Positions 21,209 through 29,937 of a stretch of DNA of 33,091 bases are shown here, in pieces. Under the pieces are notes generated by a model that searched no databases, had not been told where the DNA came from, and was given only the letters and a program-made list of their open reading frames with translations. Position numbers and translations under genes: made by a program. How positions within the stretch are numbered: position 1 is the stretch's first letter; each line of letters begins with the position of its first letter. The stretch is from an uncultured Collinsella sp. (GTDB lineage Bacteria > Actinomycetota > Coriobacteriia > Coriobacteriales > Coriobacteriaceae), in contig URLR01000016.1 of NCBI GenBank assembly GCA_900548815.1, positions 1-33,091 of the forward strand, given 5' to 3'.

Positions 21209-22474
21209 CTAGGCGGTCGGTGCGTTCCTAAACGTGTAGTTGCCTGGAGAGCGCACATTGATATAGGTTACGCCCTCTACCTGCGAAAGCAGCTTGGTCA
21301 CGATGCGTTCTTTCTTGGCGATATCGTCCGAATCGCCCAGCGACACCTCGACGCCGTTGTCGAGATTTGCCGAGATAGCCTCAACAGAAGGCGTGGAAAT
21401 ATCCTTCACCTGGTCCAAGAACTCGCTCGAGAAACCGCGTGCGTAATCCAGGCCGGCCTTGACAGCCTTGGAGCTCACCGCCCGACCCGAAACCGGTGCG
21501 ACATCGGCCGAGACGTCAGTCAACAGCACGGCGCCGTAGTGCTTGGCAAGCGCCAGGGCCGCATCGATGCCGGTCAGGGTTTTGGCACCCTCCCCCGATG
21601 TAATGACGTTCCCCTGGTCGTCCACCTCGACAGAAGTCGACAGCGGAGCAATCCAGGTGTCATCGTCTCCGATAGCCCAGGCAAGGTCGTCGGAGCTGAT
21701 ATACGCAATGGCGATAACTTTACGCTCCGTCGGCGTGATGATAAGCGTATGGGGAAACTGGCGCTGGACATCCACACCCGAGACCCACGGGTTTTGCTTG
21801 AGGCCCTCGGTAATCTGATCGGGATCCACGTTAAAGAGCGACGTGTTCTCGGGAAGACTGATGAGCTGCATGGCGTCGTGCTTGGTCACATGCTCGCTGC
21901 CATGAATCTGAATATCGGTGGCGGCGAACAGGCCGGAGTTGATGACGACGATGGCAACAATGGCAAGTACGACCAAGGCTGCCAGGATGCCGCCCGCGAT
22001 TTTGCCCTTACCTTTAATGGCAGAAGCGACGTCGGTCGTCTTGCTTGCCATGGCACCAAGCGATGACAGAGGATTGATGCCCTTTTTTGCCGAAGACGCC
22101 TTGGCAGCGGGCACCGATGTCAGTGAACGCGGCTTAGCGCCAGCCAACGTACGGCCGGCATGCGGCGCACGAGCTCCCAGCGAAGGCCTGGGCGTCGCCA
22201 TGGGTCGGGAGGTCTTGGCGCCCATCGCCGGCTTGGGCGTCACCGAAGGACGCGGAGCCGGACGACTCGTCTTTTTAGAAGCGGGGCGTCCTCCCAGCTG
22301 CGAGCCGACGACCGGGCGCTTGGCAGGACGAACGGGCCCAACAGACTTGGAGGGCATGGCGGGCTTATGTTGAGGCTGGGCAGGTGCGCCGGAACGCCCT
22401 CCGGCGCGGCGGAAGGTTGGTTTCGATGCTCTAGAAGCCGAGGAATTTAACTTCCGGTCTGAGCTCGATGCCAT
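21209..22474 (-). CDS. ftsQ: Cell division protein FtsQ/DivIB
   Basis: Bitopic divisome protein that links early and late division proteins. The 421-residue product has an unusually long basic N-terminus (about 160 residues rich in Lys, Arg, Pro, Ser and Ala), one membrane helix at about 161-180 (GGILAALVVLAIVAIVVINS), a POTRA domain (about 184-255: ATDIQIHGSEHVTKHDAM, LKQNPWVSGVDVQRQFPHTL) and the FtsQ beta domain. Start at 22474 has GGGAGG close upstream. The first 44 bases overlap the 3' end of murB, so the ribosome binding site lies within murB. The family is normally 250-350 residues; the extra length is all in the cytoplasmic tail. Confidence 0.9.
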   Translation of the reverse strand: MASSSDRKLNSSASRASKPTFRRAGGRSGAPAQPQHKPAMPSKSVGPVRPAKRPVVGSQLGGRPASKKTSRPAPRPSVTPKPAMGAKTSRPMATPRPSLGARAPHAGRTLAGAKPRSLTSVPAAKASSAKKGINPLSSLGAMASKTTDVASAIKGKGKIAGGILAALVVLAIVAIVVINSGLFAATDIQIHGSEHVTKHDAMQLISLPENTSLFNVDPDQITEGLKQNPWVSGVDVQRQFPHTLIITPTERKVIAIAYISSDDLAWAIGDDDTWIAPLSTSVEVDDQGNVITSGEGAKTLTGIDAALALAKHYGAVLLTDVSADVAPVSGRAVSSKAVKAGLDYARGFSSEFLDQVKDISTPSVEAISANLDNGVEVSLGDSDDIAKKERIVTKLLSQVEGVTYINVRSPGNYTFRNAPTA

Positions 22475-23342
22475 ACGCCTCCCTCACCTTTCCGTGCACA
22501 TGCCTGATAACCGCGGCCACATCATCGGCCGAGGCGGTTCCGTTATTAACGATAAAATTAGCGTGTACGGGCGAAACTTCCGCACCGCCAACCGAAAAAC
22601 CCTTTAATCCACAATCCTCAATCAACTTGCCCACGCTTGCGTCGGGCGGGTTGCGAAAGACCGATCCGCAGGATGCACGGCCCATGGGCTGCGTGCGCTT
22701 GCGCCGCGTCAGGTACCGCTCCATGCGCTCGCGAATGTCGGCCTTGGGCGCGGGCTTGAGTTTAAGCACGCACTCGAGAATGATCTCGTTACGCGGCAAG
22801 CTGCACTCGCGATACCCCCAAGCGATCTCGGACCCTGCATAGTGCTTAATACCGGACGCCGGATCAAACGTGACCACGTCCTCGATAAGAGAGCCGATCC
22901 ACTCGGTCCGCGTACCTGCGTTCATGGACACGGCGCCGCCGACCGAACCGGGAATACCGACCGCGAACTCAAGGCCCGAAAGCCCGCGCGACAAGGCGTC
23001 GTTGACCAAACGCGCGAACATCACGCCCGCACCAACGGTCAGCGTGCAGCCGTCCTCGGCAACAACCGTACGCTGAAACTCACGTCCCAGCGAAATAACG
23101 GCGCCGCGATAACCGGCATCGGCAACAAGCAGATTGGACCCCTTGCCGATAATCACCCACGGCACCTGCTCGCGGTCGAGCACCGCCACGGCGCGACGCA
23201 GGGCATGGTAGCTATGGCACGTCACAAAGAGGTCGGCCTTGCCACCGATACGATAGCTTGTATGGCGTGCAAGACGTTCGTCCTCGACCACGTCCGTGTC
23301 GATCATGCCCGAAAGCGCCATGACGGCGTTAAACAGACCCAT
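22431..23342 (-). CDS. murB: UDP-N-acetylenolpyruvoylglucosamine reductase MurB
   Basis: FAD- and NADPH-dependent enzyme that reduces UDP-GlcNAc-enolpyruvate to UDP-MurNAc, the second step of peptidoglycan precursor synthesis. The 303-residue product has RIGGKADL (about 31-38), the FAD-binding IIGKGSNLLV (64-73), GIPGSVGGAVSMNAG, RRKRTQP, the catalytic Ser in SCGSVFRNP, and HANFIVN. The lack of the extra C-terminal loop of E. coli MurB points to the type II form. It follows the murC stop by 5 bases; GAAGGA inside the end of murC is the likely ribosome binding site. ftsQ starts inside its last 44 bases. Confidence 0.96.
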   Translation of the reverse strand: MGLFNAVMALSGMIDTDVVEDERLARHTSYRIGGKADLFVTCHSYHALRRAVAVLDREQVPWVIIGKGSNLLVADAGYRGAVISLGREFQRTVVAEDGCTLTVGAGVMFARLVNDALSRGLSGLEFAVGIPGSVGGAVSMNAGTRTEWIGSLIEDVVTFDPASGIKHYAGSEIAWGYRECSLPRNEIILECVLKLKPAPKADIRERMERYLTRRKRTQPMGRASCGSVFRNPPDASVGKLIEDCGLKGFSVGGAEVSPVHANFIVNNGTASADDVAAVIRHVHGKVREAYGIELRPEVKFLGF

Positions 23343-23347
23343 AGAGG

Positions 23348-24766
23348 CTAAGCGTCCTTCTTGGCAGTCAGATACTCGATGAACTCGGGACCGACGGTCG
23401 TAACGTCGCCGGCACCCATGGTGAGCAGTAGGTCGCCCTCGCCCACGAGCTTCTCAAGCTCCTGGTTGAGCTCAAGACGGCTGGAGCAGTACACGACCTC
23501 CTTGCCGGGGTGCTTGGCGCGAACGGTATCTGCGAGCATCTTGGAGGTAACGCCCGGAATCGGCATCTCGCCGGCGGAGAACACATCGATCAGCAGCAGC
23601 TTATCGGCGTTGGCAAAGGCATCGGCAAAGTCATCGCACAGAGCCTGCAGGCGCGAATAGCGGTGCGGCTGGAACACGACATCGACATGTTTGTAGCCCA
23701 GCGAAGAGGCAGCAGCGAGCGTCGCCTTGATCTCGGTGGGATGATGGCCGTAATCGTCAACCACCGTGATGCCGTCGATATCGCCCACGTGGGTAAAGCG
23801 ACGGCGGACGCCCTCAAAACTCGAAAGTGCCTTAGCAGCGGCGTCGATATCGAGGCCTAGGACATGGGCGACGGTCAAGACGGCCGTGGCGTTGAGCATG
23901 TTGTGACGACCGGGGTTGCTCTTAATCTCGACAGCGTGCTCGGTGCCGTCCTCAAAGCGAACGATAAAGTCGCTCTGGATGCCCTTGACATCCGGATGTA
24001 CGCAGACGATGTCGTTGTTCTCGGCAAAGCCATAGGAAAGCACATGACGGCCCGTCGACTTGGCGAGCTCGACCAGATGCGGATCCTCGCCGCAAACGAT
24101 GACGGTGCCGTCCTCGCCCACCAGCCCCATAAACTTGGCAAAGGTGGCCTCGATCTCCTCGATACCCGAGTAGTGATCGAGATGGTCGGCCTCGACGTTG
24201 GTCACGATGACCACGTTGGGGTTCAGGAACAGGAACGAGCTGTCCGACTCGTCGGCCTCGGCGACAAAGTAGTCACCCGAGCCGTTCTTGCCGTTGGTGT
24301 CGTAGCCCTCGACGATGCCGCCAATCAGGAAGCTGGGGTCCAGACCCATGCGGTCGAGCATGGTGGCGCACATCGAAGACGTCGTGGTTTTGCCGTGCGT
24401 GCCGGCAACGGCGACGGTGGTGTAGCCATGGCCCAGGGCCGAGAGCATCTTGGCACGGGGCCACACGGGAATACCGAGCTCGCGGGCACGCACGAGCTCG
24501 GGGTTGGACTCGGGAATTGCGGTGGAGACCACGACCACGTCGGGCTTGACCTCGTCGATCGTCGCAGCCTCGTGACCCACGTGGACCTTCACGCCGGCGC
24601 GGGTAAGCTGGCGAATATAGCGCGACGTCTTAAGGTCGGAGCCGGTAACGGTATAACCGCGCTCGTGCAGAACGAGGGCGATGCCGCTCATGCCGGCGCC
24701 ACCGATACCGATAAAGTGGGCGCTCTTGAACTCGGGCGCGGAGGTTGCAGTCTGGGAATCAGCCAT
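23348..24766 (-). CDS. murC: UDP-N-acetylmuramate-L-alanine ligase MurC
   Basis: ATP-dependent ligase adding L-alanine to UDP-MurNAc in the cytosol. The 472-residue product has the N-terminal UDP-binding FIGIGGAGMSGIA (18-30), the ATP-binding GTHGKTTT (122-129), EADESDSSF, TNVEADHLDHY and the C-terminal VDDYGHHPTEIKA, all typical of MurC. I place the start at ATG 24766 with AAGGAG upstream, at slightly long spacing (11 bases); a GTG 27 bases further up in frame is possible. A 97-base gap separates it from murG with no clear promoter or hairpin. Confidence 0.96.
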   Translation of the reverse strand: MADSQTATSAPEFKSAHFIGIGGAGMSGIALVLHERGYTVTGSDLKTSRYIRQLTRAGVKVHVGHEAATIDEVKPDVVVVSTAIPESNPELVRARELGIPVWPRAKMLSALGHGYTTVAVAGTHGKTTTSSMCATMLDRMGLDPSFLIGGIVEGYDTNGKNGSGDYFVAEADESDSSFLFLNPNVVIVTNVEADHLDHYSGIEEIEATFAKFMGLVGEDGTVIVCGEDPHLVELAKSTGRHVLSYGFAENNDIVCVHPDVKGIQSDFIVRFEDGTEHAVEIKSNPGRHNMLNATAVLTVAHVLGLDIDAAAKALSSFEGVRRRFTHVGDIDGITVVDDYGHHPTEIKATLAAASSLGYKHVDVVFQPHRYSRLQALCDDFADAFANADKLLLIDVFSAGEMPIPGVTSKMLADTVRAKHPGKEVVYCSSRLELNQELEKLVGEGDLLLTMGAGDVTTVGPEFIEYLTAKKDA

Positions 24767-24863
24767 GTGCTCGTGTACTCCTTGCGTAAACACTGCCTAT
24801 AACCCGTTAACTGTACCGCACCTACCGCATCCGCGCGAGGGCGACCGGCGATATCCCGTCTAA

Positions 24864-25979
24864 CTAACGCAATCCCTCTACCGCGTCGGCCAAAAGTGCG
24901 GCGGCACGGTCCTGGGCCAAACCACGCGCCGCCTGACGCATGGCATCACGCGCCGCAGCGTCATCGATCAGGTGCAGCAGCTCGTCGGCAAAGGCAGGGG
25001 CATCGATATCGGCATCGGCGCATAGCACGCCGGCACCGGCATCGACCAGGTAACGGGCATTCGTGGTCTGATGGTCGGCCGTGGCGTGCGGATACGGCAC
25101 GAGTACCGAGGGCACGGCAAGCGCGGCGATCTCGGCCACGCTCGAGGCACCGGAACGCGAGAGCACCAGATCGGCCGCAGCCAGCATATCGCCCATGTTG
25201 TCGATGTAGGGCTGGACACGATAGCGCTTCGCCTCCTCGGGCGTCAGCACCAAAGCGCGCTCGGTCTCCTCAAAGCCGTCGGCACCCGTCGAATGCAAAA
25301 TGTAGAGATTCTCGCGGGTCAGCAGCTCACTCTTGAGCGAAGCAACGCGCTCGTTGAGATGCTGAGCACCGAGCGAACCACCAAAGACGAGCAGAAGCGT
25401 CGCGTCCTCGGGCACACCGAGCGTCTTGCGACCGCGGGCGCGATCGCCCTCGATCACCGAACGACGCACAGGATTGCCCGTCATGAGCACATGGTCGGGG
25501 TCGCCCTCGCGCTCAAAGACCGCGCGGGCCGCAGGTACCGAAATGCACACGCGGGCGGCATGTGAGTTCATCATCTTATTGGCCAGACCCGGAACAGAGT
25601 TCTGCTCGTGCAGCAGATACGGAACGCCGGCGCCCTTGCACCAACCCAGCAGCGGGACCTCAACGTAAGCACCAAAGCCGATAGCGGCATCGGGCTTACC
25701 GACCTTCGAGAAGTGACGGGCAAGCGCGCGCCTCGCCTTGTTGACGCGCCACAGCGAGGTCAGCGCCGTCCAGGGACGGGAGCGATCGAAGCCCGTGACC
25801 GTGATGGGCACAAAATCGAATCCGGCCTCGGGAACCAGACGACCCTCGAGCTTGCGCGACTGGCCCACGAACACAACGTGATGACCGCGGTCACGCAGCT
25901 CCTCGGCCAAGGCGAGCGCGGGGTTGATATGTCCTGCCGTGCCGCCAGCTGCAATAGCAACGGTCATCTTATCGGTCAT
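24864..25979 (-). CDS. murG: UDP-GlcNAc:lipid I GlcNAc transferase MurG
   Basis: Peripheral membrane glycosyltransferase (GT28) converting lipid I to lipid II on the inner leaflet. The 371-residue product has the N-terminal GGTAGHINPALALAEEL (12-28), GFGAYVEVPLLGW, HEQNSVPGLANK, GGSLGAQHLNE and the C-terminal donor-binding SRSGASSVAEI with VPYPHATADHQTTNA. Start at 25979 is supported by AAGGGA and overlaps the end of ftsW by 11 bases, indicating coupled translation. Confidence 0.97.
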   Translation of the reverse strand: MTDKMTVAIAAGGTAGHINPALALAEELRDRGHHVVFVGQSRKLEGRLVPEAGFDFVPITVTGFDRSRPWTALTSLWRVNKARRALARHFSKVGKPDAAIGFGAYVEVPLLGWCKGAGVPYLLHEQNSVPGLANKMMNSHAARVCISVPAARAVFEREGDPDHVLMTGNPVRRSVIEGDRARGRKTLGVPEDATLLLVFGGSLGAQHLNERVASLKSELLTRENLYILHSTGADGFEETERALVLTPEEAKRYRVQPYIDNMGDMLAAADLVLSRSGASSVAEIAALAVPSVLVPYPHATADHQTTNARYLVDAGAGVLCADADIDAPAFADELLHLIDDAAARDAMRQAARGLAQDRAAALLADAVEGLR

Positions 25980-27489
25980 GGTAATCCCTTCGTACACGCG
26001 GCCCCTGGTCATCGGTGCGCAGACGCGCCGACGGGTCCGAATTCAAATCGATTCGATTATATCCGCCGCCCGCATTGCGAGGAGCGGGGCGCTGCGGACG
26101 ACCTTGCGGCGCCGTTCGCTGACGCGGACGGGCTGCCGGCTCGGTCGCAGAGCCATCCAGGACGGTAAAGCCGTTACGCGGAGATCGCTCGCCGCGCACG
26201 TGGGGCACGCCGGCGGTACTCTCATCCATAACGGCAAAGCTCTCGCGGCGACGGTCGTACTCATCGCGGCGGGCGCTCTCATACGAAACGCGCAGGATCA
26301 GACCGGCGAGCATAAGCGACACGATAATCGACGAGCCGCCGTAGCTAATAAACGGCAGCGGCTTGCCCGTCATGGGAAACACATTGAGAATGCCCAGCGC
26401 GTTGATCAAAAACTGCACCGCAAGGATGACCGCGGAACCCGATGCCATAAGTGCTCCGCGACGGTCGGTCGCCTGCTCGGCAATGCGAAACGCCGAGTAG
26501 ATCAGCATCGCAAACACCAAGAAGAACAGCACAGTCCCGATAAAGCCAACTTCCTCGCCGATAATAGCCAAGATGTAGTCGTTATGTGCCTCGGGCAAAT
26601 ACGAGTACTTCATGGTGGAGTTACCGATACCGCGACCGAACAGGCCGCCCGAGGCAAACGCCATAATGGCAAGCGTGGCCTGATAGCCGTCACCATATTC
26701 GTCTGCCCAAGGATTCCAGGCAACCTCGACACGCGTCATACGATACGGCTCGGCGATAAGGGCGATCGCAATGACGGCTACGCCGGCAACGACCGTCCAA
26801 ACGATATATTTGGGGTCCAATCCCGCAAACAACGCCATGCACATGAGGGTCAGCAAGATGATCAGAACGGTGCCAAAATCGGGCTGAACAAAGATTAGAA
26901 AGAGCGAAATGCCCAGGTAGACGCCCATGTTGCGAAGAAACTCGTTGATGTTGCCGCCGGGCGAAAAGATGCGGTCGAGCATGATGGCCGAATACGCGAT
27001 GGCGAACGGCTTTAAAAACTCAGACGGCTGGAACTGAATACCGGCGATGTTGAGCCAGCGCGTGGCGCCACGACTGCCGCTACCCATAAAGAACACCAGA
27101 ACCAGTAGCCCTATCATGCCCATGAGGAAGATCCTAAGCACGTCTTCCCCAAACCAACTGTCCGGCAAGACGCGCACGATGGCAACCATAGCCAGCACGC
27201 CAACTCCGGCAAACGCGGCCTGTCGAAACAGGAAAAACGTCGCCGAACCATTCTCGTGCATCGCCTCGACCGAAGATGCCGAGTACACCATTAGCAAGCC
27301 AAAGCAAACCAAGCTAAACAGGCAAGCCATAAATATCAAACGGGGGCGCATGATGCGGGCGGGGACGCCGGCAATATAGCGCTCACTGAACGTCTGCCCG
27401 CCGCGTCCGGAACGCGGCGTGCTACGCAGCGAGGAAGCACGGTCCGAGTCGGGCCTCCTCATATCACTTCGGGGGCTCTCCTCTCTCAC
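25969..27489 (-). CDS. ftsW: Lipid II polymerase FtsW (SEDS family)
   Basis: SEDS peptidoglycan glycosyltransferase that works with the class B penicillin-binding protein at the septum. The 506-residue product has a hydrophilic N-terminus of about 45 residues, about ten membrane segments, and the SEDS blocks GSRGATRWLNIAGIQFQPSE, QPDFGT, AHNDYILAIIGEEVGFIG and PFISYGGSS. A basic, Pro-rich tail of about 95 residues follows, longer than usual. GTG 27489 is the preferred start because AGGGG lies 6 bases upstream; TTG 27495 is too close to it, and ATG further in is also possible. The gene starts 9 bases after the murD stop and overlaps murG. Confidence 0.93.
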   Translation of the reverse strand: MREESPRSDMRRPDSDRASSLRSTPRSGRGGQTFSERYIAGVPARIMRPRLIFMACLFSLVCFGLLMVYSASSVEAMHENGSATFFLFRQAAFAGVGVLAMVAIVRVLPDSWFGEDVLRIFLMGMIGLLVLVFFMGSGSRGATRWLNIAGIQFQPSEFLKPFAIAYSAIMLDRIFSPGGNINEFLRNMGVYLGISLFLIFVQPDFGTVLIILLTLMCMALFAGLDPKYIVWTVVAGVAVIAIALIAEPYRMTRVEVAWNPWADEYGDGYQATLAIMAFASGGLFGRGIGNSTMKYSYLPEAHNDYILAIIGEEVGFIGTVLFFLVFAMLIYSAFRIAEQATDRRGALMASGSAVILAVQFLINALGILNVFPMTGKPLPFISYGGSSIIVSLMLAGLILRVSYESARRDEYDRRRESFAVMDESTAGVPHVRGERSPRNGFTVLDGSATEPAARPRQRTAPQGRPQRPAPRNAGGGYNRIDLNSDPSARLRTDDQGPRVRRDYHDR

Positions 27490-27498
27490 CGGCAACCC

Positions 27499-28905
27499 CT
27501 ATTCCGTTTGCGATTTCGCTGCCGCGGCAAGCTGGGCCACGTAGTCCTTAAACACGCGACCGCGCTCCTCGTAGCCCGAGAACTCGTCGAACGAAGAGCA
27601 GGCGGGCGAAAGCAGGATCACGTCGCCGCGGCTCGAGAGCGAGCGGGCAACGTCAACGGCATCGCGCAGATCATCGGCCTGGGCGATATCCACGTCACCA
27701 TCGACATCGGCCTCGTCCATGGCGACGGTAAAGCGCTCGCGCGCATCGCCAAAGCAAACGACCGAGCGCACGTTGTCCATAACGACGCGGGCGAAGTCCG
27801 CAAGCGGCGTACCCTTATCGTGACCGCCGAGCAGCAAGATCACGTCGTCATCGGGAAACGCCGTCAGGGCCTTTTCGACTGCATCGGTGTTCGTTGCCTT
27901 GGAATCGTTGACGTAGCGCACGCCATCGATCTCGCCACAGGGCTCAACGCGGTGCTCCAGCGGCTGGAACGATGCCAAACCGCGGCAAATGCCCTCGGGA
28001 TCGGCACCGACGGCCAGAGCAGCCGTGGCGGCACATAGGGCATTGATGACATTGTGATGGCCCGAGATCTTGAGCTCGGACGTGGCGACAAGCTGGGTCT
28101 CGACGCCCTTCAGGCGCACGACCATCTTGCCGTCGCGCACAAAGGCGGCGTCTGCACCCTCGGGCTCGTCAAAAGCGACCTTGCAGATGCGGCGACCCGG
28201 TGTGTAGATGTACTCATCGAACTCATGGATGCCGGCATCCTCGACGTCGATAACCACGAGGTCGTCGTCGACCATATTCTCGAACAACTTGATCTTGGCA
28301 AGCGCATAGTTCTTGTGGCTCTTGTGCCAGCCCAGGTGGTCGGGCGTGATGTTGAGCAGCACCGCCACGCGGGGATGAAGCTCGGCGGTCGTGGCAATCT
28401 GATAACTCGACAGCTCGGCCACAAACCACTCATTGTGCGCGCGGCCGTCGATCTCGTTCACCGGCGGCTCACCGATATTGCCGACGGCCACGCTGGCTTC
28501 ACCGGCGGCCTTAAGCAGATAATCGGTCAGCGACGTGGTAGTTGTCTTGCCGTTGGTGCCCGTGATGGCGATCCAATTTTGGGGAGACAGGCGATAGGCA
28601 AACTCGGGCTCGCCCATAATCTGAGCGGCATGCTCACGCCCAGCCTTAAAGAAGGCCGAGAACTCCGAGATACCCGGGCATGTCACGCACACGTCATAGG
28701 CACCCTCGACCTGCTCGGTGCCGTAGACAAACGACGCGCCCTGCGCCTCGAGCGCACGCGTGGCGTCATTGGGCTCGGAAGTACCGCCGCCATACACGGT
28801 CGTGGCGCTCACGCGCTCGGGGTGAGCCAACGCCCAACGGGCGACATCGAGACCGGATTTACCCTGTCCCAAAACAAGCAGGCTAAAGACATCAGCAAGA
28901 GGCAT
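27499..28905 (-). CDS. murD: UDP-MurNAc-L-alanine:D-glutamate ligase MurD
   Basis: Cytosolic ATP-dependent ligase that adds D-glutamate to UDP-MurNAc-L-Ala. The 468-residue product has an N-terminal Rossmann-like domain (LLVLGQGKSGLDVARW), the ATP-binding ITGTNGKTTTT (114-124), ELSSYQI, LNITPDHLGWH, HHNVINALCA and the C-terminal VNDSKATNTDAVEKAL with LLLGGHDKG. Length is normal. The start lies 9 bases after the mraY stop and the ribosome binding site is weak, which suggests coupling to mraY translation. Confidence 0.97.
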   Translation of the reverse strand: MPLADVFSLLVLGQGKSGLDVARWALAHPERVSATTVYGGGTSEPNDATRALEAQGASFVYGTEQVEGAYDVCVTCPGISEFSAFFKAGREHAAQIMGEPEFAYRLSPQNWIAITGTNGKTTTTSLTDYLLKAAGEASVAVGNIGEPPVNEIDGRAHNEWFVAELSSYQIATTAELHPRVAVLLNITPDHLGWHKSHKNYALAKIKLFENMVDDDLVVIDVEDAGIHEFDEYIYTPGRRICKVAFDEPEGADAAFVRDGKMVVRLKGVETQLVATSELKISGHHNVINALCAATAALAVGADPEGICRGLASFQPLEHRVEPCGEIDGVRYVNDSKATNTDAVEKALTAFPDDDVILLLGGHDKGTPLADFARVVMDNVRSVVCFGDARERFTVAMDEADVDGDVDIAQADDLRDAVDVARSLSSRGDVILLSPACSSFDEFSGYEERGRVFKDYVAQLAAAAKSQTE

Positions 28906-28914
28906 GAAAGACCA

Positions 28915-29934
28915 CTATCCCAACTGGAAGAACAGGGCGAGGCCAACGGCACCAAAGGCCGCGGCGATAATCCAAAAACGGATAACGACCTTAGTCTCGG
29001 CCCAGCCCTTCTTTTCGAAATGATGATGAATGGGCGCCATAAGGAAGACGCGCTTGTGCGTAAAGTGGAAATAGACAACCTGAATCATGACCGACAGGGT
29101 CTCGACGATAAACAGACCGCCGATGATGAGGGAAACGACTTCGGTGTTGGTCATGATGGAGGTGCAGGCAAAAGCGGCACCCAGGGCAAGCGAGCCGGTA
29201 TCGCCCATAAAGATGCTCGCCGGGTAGCAGTTGAACCACAAAAAGCCCAGGCAGGCACCGGCGCACGCCGTGCAGAAGATGGACAGGTTCACGTCACCGT
29301 GCAAAAACGCCATAGCGGCCATGGCGAGCATGGCGATCATGGAAGTGCCGCCGGCAAGGCCGTCCAGACCATCGGTCAGGTTCACGGCATTGGAAAGACC
29401 GGCGATCATCAGCCAGCAAAATACAATGTAGAGCCACGGGAACGAAAGGCCGCAGATGGTGGTCGAAAGAACACCGAGGTCAATCGTCAGGCCGCCGGGA
29501 AAACGAATCTCGGGGGCGACGCCGCACCAATTGACGGCGAGCACGGTAAAAGTGACGCAGATGATGGTCAGACCGATCATCTTGGCGTGAGGCGTCAGGC
29601 CGAGCGAGCGACCATGCGTGACGGAGGTCAGGTCGTCGATGAGACCCAGAACGCCGGTGGCCAGCGTGGCAAGCAGCACGAGCACGAGCTCGGTGGTGAG
29701 CTTGCCCATCAGCAGGCAGGTCAGCGAGATCGCGACAAGGATGATGACGCCGCCCATGGTGGGCGTACCCTGCTTAATCAAATGACGCTTGGGGCCGTCG
29801 GCTCGGACCTGTTGGCCGATACCCTCGACCTTCAGCAGCTTGATCCACCACGGCATAAGCAGCAACGCAATGGCAGCAGCGATGCCAAGTCCCAAAAAGG
29901 CCTGATACGTAGGATACGAGGGATTGCCGAACAT
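28915..29934 (-). CDS. mraY: Phospho-MurNAc-pentapeptide translocase MraY
   Basis: Integral membrane enzyme that transfers phospho-MurNAc-pentapeptide to undecaprenyl phosphate, giving lipid I. The 339-residue product has ten predicted membrane segments and the conserved Asp-rich blocks LGLIDDLTSV, NAVNLTDGLDGLAGG and FMGDTGSLALG, plus the MAPIHHHFEKKGWAE loop. The start lies 3 bases after the murF stop, with GGAAGGTG inside the murF end as ribosome binding site. Confidence 0.97.
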   Translation of the reverse strand: MFGNPSYPTYQAFLGLGIAAAIALLLMPWWIKLLKVEGIGQQVRADGPKRHLIKQGTPTMGGVIILVAISLTCLLMGKLTTELVLVLLATLATGVLGLIDDLTSVTHGRSLGLTPHAKMIGLTIICVTFTVLAVNWCGVAPEIRFPGGLTIDLGVLSTTICGLSFPWLYIVFCWLMIAGLSNAVNLTDGLDGLAGGTSMIAMLAMAAMAFLHGDVNLSIFCTACAGACLGFLWFNCYPASIFMGDTGSLALGAAFACTSIMTNTEVVSLIIGGLFIVETLSVMIQVVYFHFTHKRVFLMAPIHHHFEKKGWAETKVVIRFWIIAAAFGAVGLALFFQLG

Positions 29935-29937
29935 GGG

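Noticed and set aside
24505..24520. Possible third copy of the TTGCGGTGGA repeat arm inside murC
   Set aside because: Only the first ten bases match, there is no inverted partner nearby, and the sequence is explained by conserved MurC coding.
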